From Rubrivivax benzoatilyticus JA2 = ATCC BAA-35 (GTDB lineage: Bacteria > Pseudomonadota > Gammaproteobacteria > Burkholderiales > Burkholderiaceae_C): 32,569 nt of DNA. Of the stretch, positions 23,193 through 30,786 are shown piece after piece (position 1 is the stretch's first letter; every line of letters begins with the position of its first letter). The position numbers and the translations under genes are program-made. The DNA lies in contig NZ_AEWG01000124.1 of the NCBI RefSeq assembly GCF_000190375.1, positions 7 to 32,575 on the forward strand, read 5' to 3'. Under the pieces are notes generated by a model. It ran no database searches. It saw only the letters and a list, made by a program, of their open reading frames with translations, and was not told where the DNA came from.

Positions 23193-23218
23193 TCGGCGCA
23201 TTGTGCGGCGGGCGCCGA
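23193..23218 (-). terminator. Hairpin between lysE-type gene and bfr
   Basis: TCGGCGC (23193-23199) pairs with 23212-23218 over a 12-nt loop, 9 nt after the exporter's stop on the - strand. It may terminate the exporter transcript or lie in the bfr leader. Confidence 0.35.
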
Positions 23219-23226
23219 TTTCGTGC

Positions 23227-23826
23227 TCAGGCCAGCAGCGCCGCCGCCAGCACCAGCATCGTCGCGCCGATCGCCAGGTCCAGCACCTGCCAGGCCCGCG
23301 GCCGCGCGAACAGCGGCGCCAGCCAGCGTGCGCCGTAGCCCAGCCCCGAGAACCACAGCGCGCTGGCCGAGGCCGCGCCGAGCACGAAAGCCGGCCGCGC
23401 GGCCGCCGCCTGCTGCGCGCCGATCGAGCCGACCAGCAGCACGGTGTCCAGGTAGACATGGGGGTTGAGCAACGTGAACGCCGCCACCTGCGACAGCGCC
23501 TGGCGGCGCGTCAGGCCGCCGGCGCCGGCCGCCGCCAGCGCACCGGGCCTGCGTGCACGCCACAGCGCACGCAGGCCGTAGGCGGCGAGGAAGGCCGCGC
23601 CGCCCCAGGTCAGCAGCGTCGTCAGCACCGGCGCGGCGCCGATGACGCCGCCCAGCCCGGCGACGCCGGCGGCGATCAGCAGCGCGTCCATCGCAGCACA
23701 GAACAGCACGATCGGCCCGACATGCTCGCGGCGCAGCCCCTGGCGCAGCACGAAGGCGTTCTGCGCGCCGATCGCGACGATCAGCGCCAGGCTGAGGGAA
23801 AAGCCGGTGATCCAGGCGGAAGTCAT
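23227..23826 (-). CDS. LysE/ArgO-family basic amino acid exporter
   Basis: Inner-membrane exporter of 199 residues with about six hydrophobic segments. The N-terminal SLSLALIVAIGAQNAFVLRQGLRREHVGPIVLFCAAMDALLI is the LysE signature (GAQNAFVLRQG). TLLNPHVYLDTVLLVGSIG, in the second half, carries the conserved NPHVYLDT motif. Such proteins export arginine or lysine in excess. It is divergent from an ArgP-like LysR gene 73 nt away, the usual arrangement of lysE/lysG and argO/argP pairs, so it is very probably controlled by it. Confidence 0.94.
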   Translation of the reverse strand: MTSAWITGFSLSLALIVAIGAQNAFVLRQGLRREHVGPIVLFCAAMDALLIAAGVAGLGGVIGAAPVLTTLLTWGGAAFLAAYGLRALWRARRPGALAAAGAGGLTRRQALSQVAAFTLLNPHVYLDTVLLVGSIGAQQAAAARPAFVLGAASASALWFSGLGYGARWLAPLFARPRAWQVLDLAIGATMLVLAAALLA

Positions 23827-23899
23827 GGCGAGAGCATGCCCGCCAACGCCAAAAGCGGTGCTAAAACCTCCTGCACCATCATTAGCGTTGCTTCATCTC
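23827..23899. promoter_or_regulatory. Divergent lysE/argP control region
   Basis: A 73-nt gap between divergent genes containing GCTAA (23860-23864) and TTAGC (23882-23886), separated by 17 nt, and CAACGC (23844-23849) facing GCGTTG (23885-23890). These dyads are plausible LysR-type binding sites for the adjacent regulator. No clean -35/-10 pairs are visible. Confidence 0.45.
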
Positions 23900-24793
23900 A
23901 TGCTCGACTACGCCCTGCTCGACGCCCTGGCCGCCGTCGTGCGCGAAGGCAGCTTCGAACGCGCCGCGCGAACGCTGCACGTCACCGCGTCGGCGGTGTC
24001 GCAGCGAGTGCGCCTGCTCGAGGAACGCCTGGGCCAGGTGCTGGTCGTGCGCGGCCAGCCCTGCAGCGCCACCACCGCCGGCCGGCTGCTGTGCCGCCAT
24101 GCGGAGCAGGTGGCGCTGCTCGAAGGCGCGCTGCGCGCCGAGCTGCCGGCGCTGCAGAGCGACGCCGGCTGGGCGACGCTGCCGGTGGCCGTCAACGCCG
24201 ACAGCCTGGCGACCTGGTTCGTCGGCGCTGCGGCGGCGTTCGCGCAGGCCGAACCGCGTGTGCTGCTGGACCTGGGCGTCGACGACCAGGACCACACCGC
24301 CGAACGCCTGCACGCCGGCGAGGTGCTGGCCGCCGTCAGCGCCGACGAACACGCCGCACCGGGCTGCCGCCGCGTGCCGCTGGGACGGCTGCGCTACGTC
24401 GCCACCGCCAGCCCGGCCTACGTCGCACGCCACTTCGCCGCCGGCGTCGACGCCACCGCACTGGCGCGTGCGCCGGCGCTGGTCTTCGACCGCAAGGACC
24501 GGCTGCAGCAGCGCTGGGCGCAGCGCGCCGCCGGCCAGGCGGTGGAGATGCCGCGGCACTGGCTGCCGTCGAGCCAGGGTTTCGTCGACGCGACGCTGGC
24601 CGGCCTGGGCTGGGGCCTGAACCCGGAGCCGCTGGTGCGGCCGCTGCTGGCGGCCGGCACGCTGGTCGAACTGGTGCCCGACAGCGCGCTGGACGTGCCG
24701 CTGGCCTGGCAGCACACGCGCATCGCGCTGCCGGCGCTGCAGCGGCTGACCGACTGCGTCGTCGAGGCCGCACGCGGCACGCTGGAGCCCTGA
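23900..24793 (+). CDS. LysR-type regulator, ArgP/IciA-like
   Basis: Transcription factor of 297 residues. Residues 3-62 are the LysR helix-turn-helix: LLDALAAVVREGSFERAARTLHVTASAVSQRVRLLEERLG. The rest is the type I periplasmic-like effector domain, with ArgP-like features: NADSLATWF (residues about 97-105), RCVPLG-like CRRVPLGRLRYVATASPAYVARHF, SSQGFVDATLAGLGWGLNPEP and the end LERLTD-like LQRLTDCVVEAAR. ArgP homologues bind lysine or arginine and activate argO/lysE. ATG 23900 aligns with known ArgP N-termini (MLDYALLDAL). No ribosome-binding site is evident. It ends 123 nt before the acetyltransferase gene. Confidence 0.92.
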   Translation: MLDYALLDALAAVVREGSFERAARTLHVTASAVSQRVRLLEERLGQVLVVRGQPCSATTAGRLLCRHAEQVALLEGALRAELPALQSDAGWATLPVAVNADSLATWFVGAAAAFAQAEPRVLLDLGVDDQDHTAERLHAGEVLAAVSADEHAAPGCRRVPLGRLRYVATASPAYVARHFAAGVDATALARAPALVFDRKDRLQQRWAQRAAGQAVEMPRHWLPSSQGFVDATLAGLGWGLNPEPLVRPLLAAGTLVELVPDSALDVPLAWQHTRIALPALQRLTDCVVEAARGTLEP

Positions 24794-24811
24794 CGCCGAC
24801 GCCACGTTACG

Positions 24812-24821
24812 CTTGCGCAAG
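24812..24821. other. 10-nt palindrome upstream of acetyltransferase gene
   Basis: CTTGCGCAAG is its own reverse complement, in the 123-nt gap after the ArgP-like gene and 96 nt before the GTG start of the acetyltransferase. It may be an operator, or a short hairpin after the regulator. Nothing else in the gap is clear; TATCCT at 24878-24883 could be a -10. Confidence 0.3.
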
Positions 24822-24916
24822 ATCAACCCGCCCACCGCGACCGTGCAGGGCGCACGAGCGCGGGATCAGGCGCTGGCCTATCCTCGACGGTTGACCCAGA
24901 CGACGAAAGCTCCATC

Positions 24917-27541
24917 GTGGACCGCCATATCCTCAGCTCGCTCTTCGCGCCGAAATCGATCGTCGTCTTCGCCGGCGACCCCGACAGCGACGAGGCCCCG
25001 ACGCCGCTGGCGCGCACGCTGCGCCGGGCGCTGATCGACGGCGGCTACACCGGCCCGGTCACCTGGCTGGACATCTCGATGACCGGCACGCTGGCCGACC
25101 TGGCGGCCTCGCGCGCCGACCTGGCGCTGATCGCGCTGCCGCCCGAGCAGATCCCGGCGGCGCTGGAGATCGTCGGCCGCATCCGCTGCCGCGCCGCGCT
25201 GATCGTCTCCAGCGGCCTGCCGCTGGAGGCCTGCAGCGAGCTGCACCAGGTGGCCAAGCGCTACGGCGTGCACCTGCTGGGCCCCAACAGCATGGGCTTC
25301 CAGCGCCCGTCGCTGAAGCTCAACGCCAGCGCGCTGGGCCCGCTGGCCGCGCCCGGGCCGCTGGGCCTGATCTCGCAGTCGGGCGCGCTGACCGCGTCGA
25401 TCCTCGACTGGGCGCGCCACAACGGCATCGGCTTCTCCAACGTCATCTCGCTGGGCCCCAACACCGCCGTCGACCTGCCGCAGGCGCTGGACTTCCTGGC
25501 CAACGACGGCCAGACGCAGAGCATCCTGGTCTACATGGAAGGCATCCGCCACGCGCGCCGCTTCATGAGCGCGCTGCGTGCCGCGGCCTATGCCAAGCCG
25601 GTGGTCGTGATGAAGGCCGGGCGCAAGCCGGCCGGCTCGCACGCCGCGCTGACGCACTCGGCCTCGATCGTCGGCGCCGACGACGTCTTCGACGCCGCGC
25701 TGCGCCGCGCCGGCGTCGTGCGCGTGCGCACCTTCGTGCAGCTGTTCTCGGCCGCCAAGTGCCTGGCCTCGCGCTTCCGCCCGGTGGGCAAGCGCCTGGC
25801 GATCATCACCAACGGCGGCGGCCCCGGCGTGCTGGCCGCCGACTGGGCCGACGAGATCGGCCTCGAAGTCGCCGGTGTCGCCGACCTCGGCGAGGACGCC
25901 GACGGCGCCCGCTACCGCGAGGCGCTGCAGCAGGCACTGGCCGACCGCGGCGCCGACGGCATCCTGCTGATCTACTCGCCCAAGGCCGGCGAGGACCCGC
26001 TGGCCATCGCCCAGGCGATCGGCGAGGCGTACTCGCCTTCGGGCAAGCCGGTGCTGTCGTGCTGGATGGGCGACACCGTGGTGCGCCCGGCGCGCGAGTA
26101 CCTGGCCTCGCGGCTGATCCCGACCTTCCGCACGCCGGAAGCCGCGGTCGACGCCTTCCACAGCATCGCCAGCTTCTACCGCAACCAGCAGTTGCTGCAG
26201 CAGACGCCGGCCTCGCTGTCGCACCTGGCCGACCCCGACACCGAAGGCGCGCGCCTGCTGATCGAGGGCGTGCTGACCGAGCGCCGCCGCGTGCTCACCG
26301 AGATGGAGAGCAAGGCGCTGCTGGCGGCCTTCCACATCCCGGTGACGCGCACGATGCTCGCGCGCACGCCCAACGAGGCGATGCTGATCGCCAGCCAGCT
26401 CGGCTACCCGGTGGCGCTGAAGATCGATTCGCCCGACATCTCGCACAAGAGCGACGTCAAGGGCGTGGCGCTGGACGTTCACAGCGCGGCCCAGGTGCGT
26501 GACCGCTTCAACGACATGATGGAAGCGGTGCGCCGGGCGATGCCCAGCGCGCGCATCAACGGCATCACGGTGCAGCCGATGGCCGGGCGCAACTCGCGCG
26601 GCAAGACGCGCGAGGTCTACGTCGGCCTGACCACCGACGACCCGTTCGGCCCGGTCATCACCTTCGGCGCCGGCGGCACGATGATCGAGCTGATCGCCGA
26701 CCGCGCGATGGAGCTGCCGCCGCTGAACCAGTTCCTGGCCCACCGGCTGATCGAACGCGCACGTGTCGCCGAGTCGCTCGGCGAGTGGCGCGGCGCGCTG
26801 CCGGCGGACATCCAGGCACTCGAGCAGGTGCTGCTGCGCGTCTCGGAGATGGTCTGCGAGCTGCCGCAGCTGCGCGAGATGGACATCAACCCGATCATCG
26901 TCGACGAGAACGGCGCGGTCGCGGTCGATGCACGCATCGTCATCGACCACTCCGCGGCCTCGCCGCACAGCTACAACCACCTGGCGATCCTGCCCTACCC
27001 GTCGAGCCAGGAGCGCGAGTGGCCGATGAAGGGCGGCGGGCTGTACACGATCCGCCCGATCCGCCCCGACGACGCCGACATGCTGCAGTCCTTCGTGCGC
27101 GGGCTGTCCGAGGAGAGCCGCTACTTCCGCTTCGCCAGCACGATGCCCGAGCTGCCGGCGCGCATGCTGGCGCGCTACACGCTGATCGACTACGACCGCG
27201 AGATGGCGCTGGTGGCCGTGCTGCGCGAGCGCCACGTCGCCGAGGACGGCAGCTTCCACGAGAGCGAACGCATCATCGGCGTCTCGCGCTACATCACCAA
27301 CCCCGACCAGACGAGCTGCGAGTTCTCGCTCGCGGTGGCCGACGAGTTCAAGGGCCAGGGGCTGGGCTCGCGGCTGATGCTGTCGATCATCGACTTCGCG
27401 CGTGCCAAGGGGCTGGCCGAGATCGAGGGCCTGATCCTGGCGAACAACGCCAACATGCTGCGCCTGATGAAGAGCCTGGGCTTCACGATCTCGCCGTTCC
27501 CCGAGGACCCGGACTTCAAGCTCGCGGCCAAGACGCTGTAG
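24917..27541 (+). CDS. Pat-type protein lysine acetyltransferase (acyl-CoA synthetase-like + GNAT fusion)
   Basis: Fusion of 874 residues related to PatZ/Pat, which acetylates lysines such as in acetyl-CoA synthetase. Residues about 8-465 are the CoA-binding and CoA-ligase-like domain of NDP-forming acyl-CoA synthetases (ALIALPPEQIP, GPNSMGFQRP, GLISQSGALTASILDWA, ITNGGGPGVLAADWADE). About 475-700 is the ATP-grasp domain (ESKALLAAFHIPV, YPVALKIDSPDISHKSDVKGV, FGAGGTMIELIAD, REMDINPIIVD). About 710-870 is a GNAT domain with the acetyl-CoA loop KGQGLGSRLM and CEFSLAV, where the catalytic Glu of Pat is expected. His247 (ALTHSAS) lies where the synthetase phosphohistidine sits; E. coli PatZ has Asn there. 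The start GTG 24917 gives the family N-terminus (RHILSSLFAPKSI). It appears monocistronic. Confidence 0.93.
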   Translation: MDRHILSSLFAPKSIVVFAGDPDSDEAPTPLARTLRRALIDGGYTGPVTWLDISMTGTLADLAASRADLALIALPPEQIPAALEIVGRIRCRAALIVSSGLPLEACSELHQVAKRYGVHLLGPNSMGFQRPSLKLNASALGPLAAPGPLGLISQSGALTASILDWARHNGIGFSNVISLGPNTAVDLPQALDFLANDGQTQSILVYMEGIRHARRFMSALRAAAYAKPVVVMKAGRKPAGSHAALTHSASIVGADDVFDAALRRAGVVRVRTFVQLFSAAKCLASRFRPVGKRLAIITNGGGPGVLAADWADEIGLEVAGVADLGEDADGARYREALQQALADRGADGILLIYSPKAGEDPLAIAQAIGEAYSPSGKPVLSCWMGDTVVRPAREYLASRLIPTFRTPEAAVDAFHSIASFYRNQQLLQQTPASLSHLADPDTEGARLLIEGVLTERRRVLTEMESKALLAAFHIPVTRTMLARTPNEAMLIASQLGYPVALKIDSPDISHKSDVKGVALDVHSAAQVRDRFNDMMEAVRRAMPSARINGITVQPMAGRNSRGKTREVYVGLTTDDPFGPVITFGAGGTMIELIADRAMELPPLNQFLAHRLIERARVAESLGEWRGALPADIQALEQVLLRVSEMVCELPQLREMDINPIIVDENGAVAVDARIVIDHSAASPHSYNHLAILPYPSSQEREWPMKGGGLYTIRPIRPDDADMLQSFVRGLSEESRYFRFASTMPELPARMLARYTLIDYDREMALVAVLRERHVAEDGSFHESERIIGVSRYITNPDQTSCEFSLAVADEFKGQGLGSRLMLSIIDFARAKGLAEIEGLILANNANMLRLMKSLGFTISPFPEDPDFKLAAKTL

Positions 27542-27548
27542 CGCCCGG

Positions 27549-27572
27549 CCGGCGGCACACGGCCGCCGCCGG
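27549..27572. terminator. Hairpin between convergent acetyltransferase and hydrolase genes
   Basis: CCGGCGGC (27549-27556) pairs with 27565-27572 over an 8-nt loop, in the 34-nt gap between two converging genes. Probably a shared terminator. Confidence 0.55.
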
Positions 27573-27575
27573 GGG

Positions 27576-28481
27576 TCAGCGCGTCAGGAAGCGGTCGCAG
27601 ACGGCGAAGAACTCCTGCGGCCGCTCGAAGTACGGCAGCGCGCCGGTCTGGAAGACGTTGAAGCGCCAGTTGGGCTTCTTCTCGACCGCCTTCTTCGCGC
27701 GGTAGTCGGTGAAGTCGCCGCGCACGCCGTGGCACATCCAGACCGGCTGGCGCAGCTTCTCGTAGACGTCGAGGATGTCGGCGCTGAACAGCCCGCCGGA
27801 CAGGAACTGCAGCGGCGCGTGGCGTGCGCCCGGCGCACGCGCGGTGGCCACCGCGTAGTTCCAGGCCTGCTCGTCGATCTGGCGCTGACCCCAGGCCTTC
27901 TCGAGGAAGTAGCGCACGACCTTGGGCCGCGTCAGGTTGTCGAACAGGAACGGCGCCCACAGCGGCACCGACAGCACGGCGTGCAACCCGGGGATCGCGC
28001 GCGTGGCGCCCGGTGCACCGCGCAGCGGCTTGGCGCCGCGGAAGCCCGTCGGGCTGACCAGCGCCAGGCGGCCCCAGTTGCGCGGGCGCTCGGCGGCCGC
28101 GCGCACCAGGAACTCGCAGCCCAGCGACAGCGCCATCGCGTCCAGCGGCTGCGGGCCGCAGCGCTGGCGGATCTGCGCCGCCACCTCGTGCAGCGCGTCG
28201 GTCATCAGCCGCGGCGTGTACTCGCGGTCGGCGCGATCGGACAGGCCGAAGCCCGGCAGGTCCAGCGCGAACACCGTGCGCCAGGTGGCGTAGTGCTCGT
28301 AGACCGGCCGCACCTCGGCCGCCGAGGCCGCGGCGTTGACGCTGTGCACGAGCAGCAGCGGCTCGCCCTGCCCCATCGTGTAGCAGACGAGCCCGCCCGG
28401 GATCGACAGGCGTTCGCCCGGCAGCGCCGGGCCCAGAGGCTGGCCCTGGCGGGCCATCACCGGATCGAGTGCGGCATTCAT
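27576..28481 (-). CDS. Alpha/beta hydrolase-fold protein lacking the triad histidine
   Basis: Protein of 301 residues with the alpha/beta hydrolase fold: LLLVHSVNAAAS (oxyanion strand), FALDLPGFGLSDR, and a nucleophile elbow AMALSLGCEFL with S119. D256 in HGVRGDFTDY is the likely acid. Where active members have G-H-x-P-x-x-E before the last helix, this protein reads TGALPYFERPQEFF, with A281 in the histidine position. The triad is therefore incomplete and hydrolysis doubtful; a binding or scaffolding role is possible. ATG 28481 overlaps the phosphofructokinase stop as ATGA, with GAGG 6 nt before it, so the two are translationally coupled. No signal peptide is visible. Confidence 0.85.
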   Translation of the reverse strand: MNAALDPVMARQGQPLGPALPGERLSIPGGLVCYTMGQGEPLLLVHSVNAAASAAEVRPVYEHYATWRTVFALDLPGFGLSDRADREYTPRLMTDALHEVAAQIRQRCGPQPLDAMALSLGCEFLVRAAAERPRNWGRLALVSPTGFRGAKPLRGAPGATRAIPGLHAVLSVPLWAPFLFDNLTRPKVVRYFLEKAWGQRQIDEQAWNYAVATARAPGARHAPLQFLSGGLFSADILDVYEKLRQPVWMCHGVRGDFTDYRAKKAVEKKPNWRFNVFQTGALPYFERPQEFFAVCDRFLTR

Positions 28482-29695
28482 GGTTTCCTCAGGACCTTGG
28501 GAACGGGGGCGCGCCGCAGGCGGTAGGCGTCGGGCATGCGCGAGCCCAGCAGCGGACGCAGGTACATGCGGAAGGCGTCGGTGACGTCGGTGCCTTCGGC
28601 GGTGATGAACTCGTCGTCCATCGTGCGCGTCTTGCCGGCCACCGCCGCCAGCGGCAGCAGTTCGTAGTCGACCGAGTAGAAGCCGGTGCGCTTGATCGCC
28701 ACCGAGCCGTCGCTGCGGCCCCACATCGCGAACTGCACGGCCTTTTCACCGACCTCGCGCGCCTCGCGCTGGTCGACGTCGCTGACGCAGCCGATGAAGC
28801 TCCTCTGCAGGTAGCCGAAGGTGTCGCCGCGCACGCGCTTGATGCCCAGGCGCGACTTGATGGCCTCGCACAGCAGGTCGGCCAGCGCGCCGTTGCCCGA
28901 CAGCTGCACGTTGCCGTGCGCGTCGTGCTCGACGGTCTTGGCCAGCTGCACGACGATCGGCGTGCCCGAGGCGTCATGGATGCCTTCGCTGACGGCGATG
29001 ACGCAGCGGCCGTGGCGCTCGTACATCGTCTTCACGTCGGCGAGGAAACGCTCGATGTCGAAGACACGCTCCGGCACGTAGATCAGGTGCGGGCCGTCGT
29101 CGGGGAACTTCTTGCCCAGCGCGCTGGCGGCGGTCAGGAACCCGGCATGGCGGCCCATCACGACGCCGACGTAGACGCCCGGCAGCGCCGCGTTGTCGAG
29201 GTTGGCGCCGGCGAAGGCCTGGGCGACGAAACGCGCCGCGCTCGGGAAGCCGGGCGTGTGGTCGCTGCCGACGAGGTCGTTGTCGATCGTCTTCGGGATG
29301 TGGATCGCACGCAGCGGGTAGCCGGCCTTGATCGCCTCCTCGCTGACGATGCGCACCGTGTCCGACGAGTCGTTGCCGCCGATGTAGAAGAAGTGCTCGA
29401 TCTCGTGCGCCTGCAGGACCTTGAAGATCTCCTGGCAGTACTTGAGGTCGGGCTTGTCGCGCGTCGAGCCCAGCGCCGACGACGGCGTGTTGGCGACCTG
29501 CTCGAGGTTGTGGCTGGTCTCCTGCGTCAGGTCGACGAAGTCCTCGTCGACGATGCCGCGCACGCCGTGGCGCGCGCCGTAGACCAGACGCACGTCGCGA
29601 AAGCGCCGCGCCTCGAGCACGACGCCGACGAGCGACTGGTTGATGACCGCGGTCGGCCCGCCACCCTGGGCCACGAGAATCTTGCCTGACGACAT
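28478..29695 (-). CDS. Pyrophosphate-dependent-type 6-phosphofructokinase
   Basis: Glycolytic enzyme of 405 residues interconverting fructose-6-P and fructose-1,6-bisP. The phosphoryl-donor site reads GGNDS (106-110): D109 replaces the Gly that ATP enzymes need (GGDGS), and IPKTIDNDL has K135 where ATP enzymes have Gly (PGTIDND). Both changes are hallmarks of the PPi-dependent type, although PPi enzymes more often have GGDD. Other motifs are GGGPTAVIN at the N-terminus, GVVMGRHAGFLTAASAL and HDAHGNVQLSGNGALADLL. ATG 29695 has AGGAGG 7 nt upstream. The reaction is reversible, so it may run in glycolysis or gluconeogenesis. It overlaps the downstream hydrolase gene by 4 nt. Confidence 0.93.
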   Translation of the reverse strand: MSSGKILVAQGGGPTAVINQSLVGVVLEARRFRDVRLVYGARHGVRGIVDEDFVDLTQETSHNLEQVANTPSSALGSTRDKPDLKYCQEIFKVLQAHEIEHFFYIGGNDSSDTVRIVSEEAIKAGYPLRAIHIPKTIDNDLVGSDHTPGFPSAARFVAQAFAGANLDNAALPGVYVGVVMGRHAGFLTAASALGKKFPDDGPHLIYVPERVFDIERFLADVKTMYERHGRCVIAVSEGIHDASGTPIVVQLAKTVEHDAHGNVQLSGNGALADLLCEAIKSRLGIKRVRGDTFGYLQRSFIGCVSDVDQREAREVGEKAVQFAMWGRSDGSVAIKRTGFYSVDYELLPLAAVAGKTRTMDDEFITAEGTDVTDAFRMYLRPLLGSRMPDAYRLRRAPVPKVLRKP

Positions 29696-29791
29696 GCGTC
29701 GACCTCCTGCGGGCATTGTGCGCCCGCCCCCGGGCGACACACCCGGCACAGGTCAGGAAACGGCTTGTCGCGCGACGCCGCGTTGGGGGGG

Positions 29792-30316
29792 TCAGCGCAG
29801 CCCGCGGCGGTGGGCCATCTCCTCGGCCATGCGCACCAGGCAGCGGTCGTCGATCGCCGCGGCGGCGGCCGGATAGGCGCGGTCGTCCTCGTCGGCGACG
29901 TGGCGCCGGTACATCGCGACGAAGGCCTCCCACTGCGGCGCGACGGCGGCGTCCCAGCGGCCGTCGGCGAGCGCGGCCAGCGTCGGCTTCAGCGCGCTCC
30001 AGGCGGCGGCCATCTCCGCGTGTTCGGCCTGCAGCCGGTCGGCCAGCACGGCCTCGCCCTGCTCGCGCAGCGCCGGGAAGACGTGGCGCTCCTCGTCCTC
30101 GTGGTGGTTGGGCGCGGCGAGGTCGAAGTAGCGCATCACGTCGCGCGCGGCCTGGCGGGCCTGGTCGTCGACGGCGCCGCCACGCTGCTCGAGGTGCGAG
30201 CGCAGGCGCTCCAGCAGCGACAGCATGCGTTCGACACGGCCGTGGCAGGCCTCGAGCATCTCGAACGGGGCGTCGAAGCCCGCACTCGGGCCGTCGTGCA
30301 GCGGAATCGTGGCCAT
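29792..30316 (-). CDS. Hemerythrin HHE-domain protein
   Basis: Soluble protein of 174 residues with the four-helix HHE fold that binds a non-haem di-iron site used for O2, NO or redox sensing and protection. Candidate ligands are in EACHGRVERM (H25), NHHEDEERHVFPAL (H70/H71, E74, H78 region), QAEHAEM (H99) and YRRHVADEDDRAYP (H139 region, D/E nearby). There is no signal peptide or extra signalling domain. The start ATG 30316 lies 15 nt after the SirB2-type gene's stop, indicating a two-gene unit. The role is unknown; nitrosative or oxygen stress is the usual guess for the family. Confidence 0.88.
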   Translation of the reverse strand: MATIPLHDGPSAGFDAPFEMLEACHGRVERMLSLLERLRSHLEQRGGAVDDQARQAARDVMRYFDLAAPNHHEDEERHVFPALREQGEAVLADRLQAEHAEMAAAWSALKPTLAALADGRWDAAVAPQWEAFVAMYRRHVADEDDRAYPAAAAAIDDRCLVRMAEEMAHRRGLR

Positions 30317-30331
30317 GGCCTGCCCTCCGGA

Positions 30332-30739
30332 TCAGCTCCACCCGGCGGCGAACACGCCCAGCGGATGGTGCGCCCGCGCCACCGACACCATGTAGAGGAA
30401 CACCGCCAGCGCGGCGGCATAGGCGGCAGCGCGTGCCCCCGGTGTGCGGCCGCGCTTGAGCGCGACCGAGCCGAGCACGACGTAGACGACGAGCAGCGCC
30501 AGCTTGGTGCACAGCCAGCCGTCACGCCAGGGCTGCAGCGCGAGCAGCGCCCACAAGCTGGCGCCGGCCGCCAGCAGCAGCGTGTCGATGACGTAACTGG
30601 CCACGCGCAGCGGCTTGACCATCGCCCAGCGCTGGCCGGCCAGCACCGCCGCGCCGCGCACGGCGAACAGCGTGCCGCTGGCCGCGACGAGCGCGACATG
30701 GGCCAGCTTGATCTCGGCGTAGGCGGCAGCCAGGGACAT
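30332..30739 (-). CDS. SirB2-family membrane protein
   Basis: Small integral membrane protein of 135 residues with four hydrophobic helices, resembling SirB2. Visible features: an early helix with KLAHVALVAASGTLFAVRG, then VIDTLLLAAGASLWALLALQPW, WLCTKLALLVVYVVLGSVALKRG and AAALAVFLYMVSVARAHHPLG. The histidines in IKLAHV and ARAHHPLG sit near helix ends and could bind haem or metal, as supposed for SirB2/CopD-like proteins. Function unknown. It precedes the hemerythrin gene by 15 nt, so a link to oxygen or redox chemistry is plausible. Confidence 0.85.
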   Translation of the reverse strand: MSLAAAYAEIKLAHVALVAASGTLFAVRGAAVLAGQRWAMVKPLRVASYVIDTLLLAAGASLWALLALQPWRDGWLCTKLALLVVYVVLGSVALKRGRTPGARAAAYAAALAVFLYMVSVARAHHPLGVFAAGWS

Positions 30740-30751
30740 CACGGACCCTCG

Positions 30752-30778
30752 TGCCGGCCGGGCCCGTGCCCGCCGGCA
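30752..30778 (-). terminator. Hairpin terminator of the nitronate monooxygenase-like gene
   Basis: A GC-rich inverted repeat with an 11-bp stem interrupted by one bulged base (TGCCGGC-CGGGC facing GCCCG-CCGGCA, loop CCGT), in the 47-nt gap after the flavoprotein gene on the - strand. It suggests that the SirB2/hemerythrin pair is a separate unit. Confidence 0.5.
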
Positions 30779-30786
30779 ACGCGGCG

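Noticed and set aside
24878..27259. A 793-codon - strand open frame opposite the acetyltransferase
   Set aside because: Shadow of a recognised gene, with Val/Arg/Gln/His-rich low-complexity translation.
28478..29695. ATP-dependent phosphofructokinase (pfkA)
   Set aside because: The Gly residues needed for ATP at GGDGS and PGTIDND are Asp109 and Lys135.
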